Assembly: GCA_947499275.1 (NCBI GenBank)
Contig: CANMNM010000038.1
Location: 1-8,992 of the forward strand
Direction: 5' to 3'
Origin: Actinomycetota bacterium
GTDB taxonomy: Bacteria > Actinomycetota > Actinomycetes > S36-B12
Length of the DNA stretch: 8,992 nucleotides
Position 1 is the first letter of the stretch; every line of letters begins with the position of its first letter. Of the stretch, positions 7,500 to 8,992 are shown in pieces. Made by a program: the position numbers and the translations under genes. The notes below the pieces were generated by a model. The model saw nothing but the letters and a program-made list of their open reading frames with translations, was not told the DNA's origin and did no database searches.

Positions 7500-8237
7500 T
7501 TACTGAGGATTCGCTGTCCTAATGGCATCCAAAGAAACCAACTGAGTACCTCGGGAATCAAAGTTTGCCGGTTCCAGCCATCGCTCAAAGGCCCGTTGCA
7601 TGGTGGGCCACTCGTTATCCACGATGGCGAACCAGGCTGTATCTCGATTACGGCCTTTGACTACCGTCGCTTGCCGGAAGGTTCCCTCGTAGGTCATGCC
7701 GAGGCGCTGTGCAGCGCGCATCGAGGATGCATTGAGCGCATTACATTTCCACTCATATCGCCGGTAGCCGAGGTCAAATGCATTTCGCATCATGAGAAAC
7801 ATCGCCTCGGTTGCGATTCGTGACCTTTGTAAAAGAGGTGAATAAGTAATCCAACCGACCTCAATACTGCGAGCACCTGGATCAATCCGCAGGTAGCTGG
7901 CCACCCCCAAAACCTTCCCACTGCTCTGGTCCACGATCGCATAGAAGTATGGGTCCTTTTCACCCTGCTTTGATTCAACCCATGCTCCGAATTCACTTTC
8001 GGCGTGGAAAGGGCCATGGGGCATATAGGTCCACAGATGATCTGCACCAGCAAATGCAGTGAATAGATCCGATGCGTGCTTGTCAACATCAAGTGGTTCG
8101 AGCCGTGCATATGTCCCGATTAATGCGCCACGCGGAACGACAGGTGTTCGATCATTTCTTACGGGAACACCAATGCGATTGCCGTCTGCATCAATCTCAA
8201 ATTGCGGTTCGTACTTTGCAACGAGCTTCTCGCTCAT
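7500..8237 (-). CDS. GNAT family N-acetyltransferase, RimJ/RimL-like (substrate unknown)
   Basis: The 245-residue product resembles the GNAT acetyltransferases related to RimJ/RimL (COG1670 type), which transfer acetyl from acetyl-CoA to an amine, often a protein N-terminus or a small molecule. An N-terminal extension of about 40 residues precedes the GNAT core. The core shows YARLEPLDVDKHASDLF (43-59), LGVASYLRIDP (110-120), the motif A strand SIEVGWITYSP (124-134) with the CoA pyrophosphate loop QRSRIATEA (137-145), then YEWKCNALNASSMRAAQRLGM (161-181), the typical C-terminal acetyl-CoA segment, and GTFRQATVVKGRNRDTAWFAI (185-205). The loop lacks the classical Gly-x-Gly/Ala form, a variation I believe is usual for this subfamily. 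The ATG overlaps the purA TGA by 4 bases. No substrate can be inferred, and the link with purine genes may be only positional. Confidence 0.88.
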   Translation of the reverse strand: MSEKLVAKYEPQFEIDADGNRIGVPVRNDRTPVVPRGALIGTYARLEPLDVDKHASDLFTAFAGADHLWTYMPHGPFHAESEFGAWVESKQGEKDPYFYAIVDQSSGKVLGVASYLRIDPGARSIEVGWITYSPLLQRSRIATEAMFLMMRNAFDLGYRRYEWKCNALNASSMRAAQRLGMTYEGTFRQATVVKGRNRDTAWFAIVDNEWPTMQRAFERWLEPANFDSRGTQLVSLDAIRTANPQ

Positions 8238-8992
8238 GAGCCGATGAGGTCATTAATTGCAATGGTTGCGTTGCGATCTGGACCGACACCGATTGCACTG
8301 ATTCGAGTTCCGGATTTTTCTTCCAGGAAATTGACGTAGTCGCGTGCATTCTTTGGTAAGTCAGCGAGTGTTTTTGCACCGGAGATATCTTCACTCCAAC
8401 CCGGCAGCATTTCGTAGACCGGTTTAGCGTGGTGGAATTCCGTTTGGGTCATCGGGATTTCTTCACTTCGCTCACCATCGATGTCGTAGGCGACACAGAC
8501 CGGGATCTGATCCCAGCCGGTGAGGACATCGAGTTTAGTTAAGAAAGTGTCCGTTAGTCCGTTAATCCGAGTTGCGTAGCGAGCAATCGGGACATCGAAC
8601 CAACCGCAACGACGCGGACGACCCGTCGTAACTCCACGCTCTCCACCAATAGTGCGTAACTTCTCGCCGTCTTGATCGAAGAGCTCGGTGGGGAAAGGGC
8701 CTGAGCCGACACGAGTTGTGTACGCCTTGAGAATTCCCACTACCCGGTCAATGCGGGTTGGACCAATACCACTTCCCGTGCACGCCCCACCGGCGGTGGG
8801 ATTACTCGAAGTCACAAATGGATACGTGCCATGGTCAACATCAAGGAGCGTTCCCTGTCCCCCTTCAAGGAGAACTACCTTGCCTTCGTCGAGAGCCTTG
8901 TTAAGTATGAGTGAAGTGTCGCGAACCATTGGTCGAAGAATTTCAGCGAATTGCAGCAGGTCAGTAACCACCGAGTCAATATCAATTTCACG
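8234..8992 (-). CDS. purA: Adenylosuccinate synthetase, C-terminal part (cut by window edge)
   Basis: PurA condenses IMP with aspartate using GTP to give adenylosuccinate, the first step of the AMP branch; PurB, encoded downstream, completes it. The last 252 residues are present and the frame stays open to base 8992, so the first roughly 175 residues, including the N-terminal GTP-binding loop, lie outside; an in-frame GTG at 8971 is internal, not the start. Counting from base 8992, visible are LLEGGQGTLLDVDHGTYPFVT (41-61), RVGSGPFPTEL (94-104), VTTGRPRRCGWFD (121-133), NGLTDTFLTKLDVL (144-157, with the guanine-binding KLD) and GVGPDR (235-240). All are diagnostic of adenylosuccinate synthetase. 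The TGA overlaps the acetyltransferase ATG. The promoter for this gene is not in the window. Confidence 0.96.
   Translation of the reverse strand, partial: REIDIDSVVTDLLQFAEILRPMVRDTSLILNKALDEGKVVLLEGGQGTLLDVDHGTYPFVTSSNPTAGGACTGSGIGPTRIDRVVGILKAYTTRVGSGPFPTELFDQDGEKLRTIGGERGVTTGRPRRCGWFDVPIARYATRINGLTDTFLTKLDVLTGWDQIPVCVAYDIDGERSEEIPMTQTEFHHAKPVYEMLPGWSEDISGAKTLADLPKNARDYVNFLEEKSGTRISAIGVGPDRNATIAINDLIGS

Noticed and set aside
7471..7500. GC-rich stretch after the acetyltransferase stop as a terminator
   Set aside because: The minus strand has a repeated CTTTCG but only poor, interrupted self-complementarity and no following T-run, so no terminator is called.
8234..8971. purA starting at the GTG at 8971
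   Set aside because: The frame continues open to the window edge and the encoded segment begins well inside the conserved protein; the N-terminal GTP-binding region is missing, so the GTG is an internal valine codon.

Overview
The window is one uninterrupted run of ten minus-strand genes, read from high to low coordinates, most of them for de novo purine nucleotide synthesis. Both ends are cut inside genes: purA enters at the right edge without its 5' part and purL leaves at the left edge after 182 codons. In transcription order the genes are purA (C-terminal part), a GNAT acetyltransferase, a class III aminotransferase, purD, purB, purC, galE, purS, purQ and purL (N-terminal part).

The organism is probably an actinobacterium of moderate GC content (about half by eye). 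The reasons are the separate small PurS, PurQ and short-type PurL, the long PurC (299 aa), a PurB and aminotransferase that read like actinobacterial proteins, heavy use of GTG starts (purB, purC, galE, purS, purQ) with one TTG (purD), and dense packing. The compactness and middling GC would fit a streamlined freshwater or marine actinobacterium, but this is inference and a database search would be needed to place it.

Layout. 8992-7500: purA and the acetyltransferase, joined by an ATGA overlap. 7499-7452: a 48-base gap, the longest in the window, with a possible leaderless-type -10 element directly before the aminotransferase. 7451-2481: aminotransferase, purD, purB and purC, with gaps of 6 and 25 bases and one 4-base overlap. 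2484-1519: galE, overlapping purC by 4 bases. 1518-1472: a 47-base gap ending in the clearest Shine-Dalgarno sequence of the window. 1471-1: purS, purQ and purL, with a 2-base gap and then a 4-base overlap. No stretch of 300 bases lacks a gene. I saw no RNA gene, transposon, CRISPR array, strong terminator or extended repeat.

How the genes work together. PurD makes GAR. PurS, PurQ and PurL form the FGAM synthetase complex. PurC and PurB carry out consecutive steps (CAIR to SAICAR to AICAR). PurA and PurB then convert IMP to AMP. purF, purN, purM, purE, purK and purH are not in the window. The three non-purine genes (acetyltransferase, aminotransferase, galE) are the unusual part; two of them are joined to a purine gene by 4-base stop/start overlaps. 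All proteins look intact within the window. This appears to be mainly a housekeeping region, and I found no convincing evidence of a new defence, mobile or toxin system.
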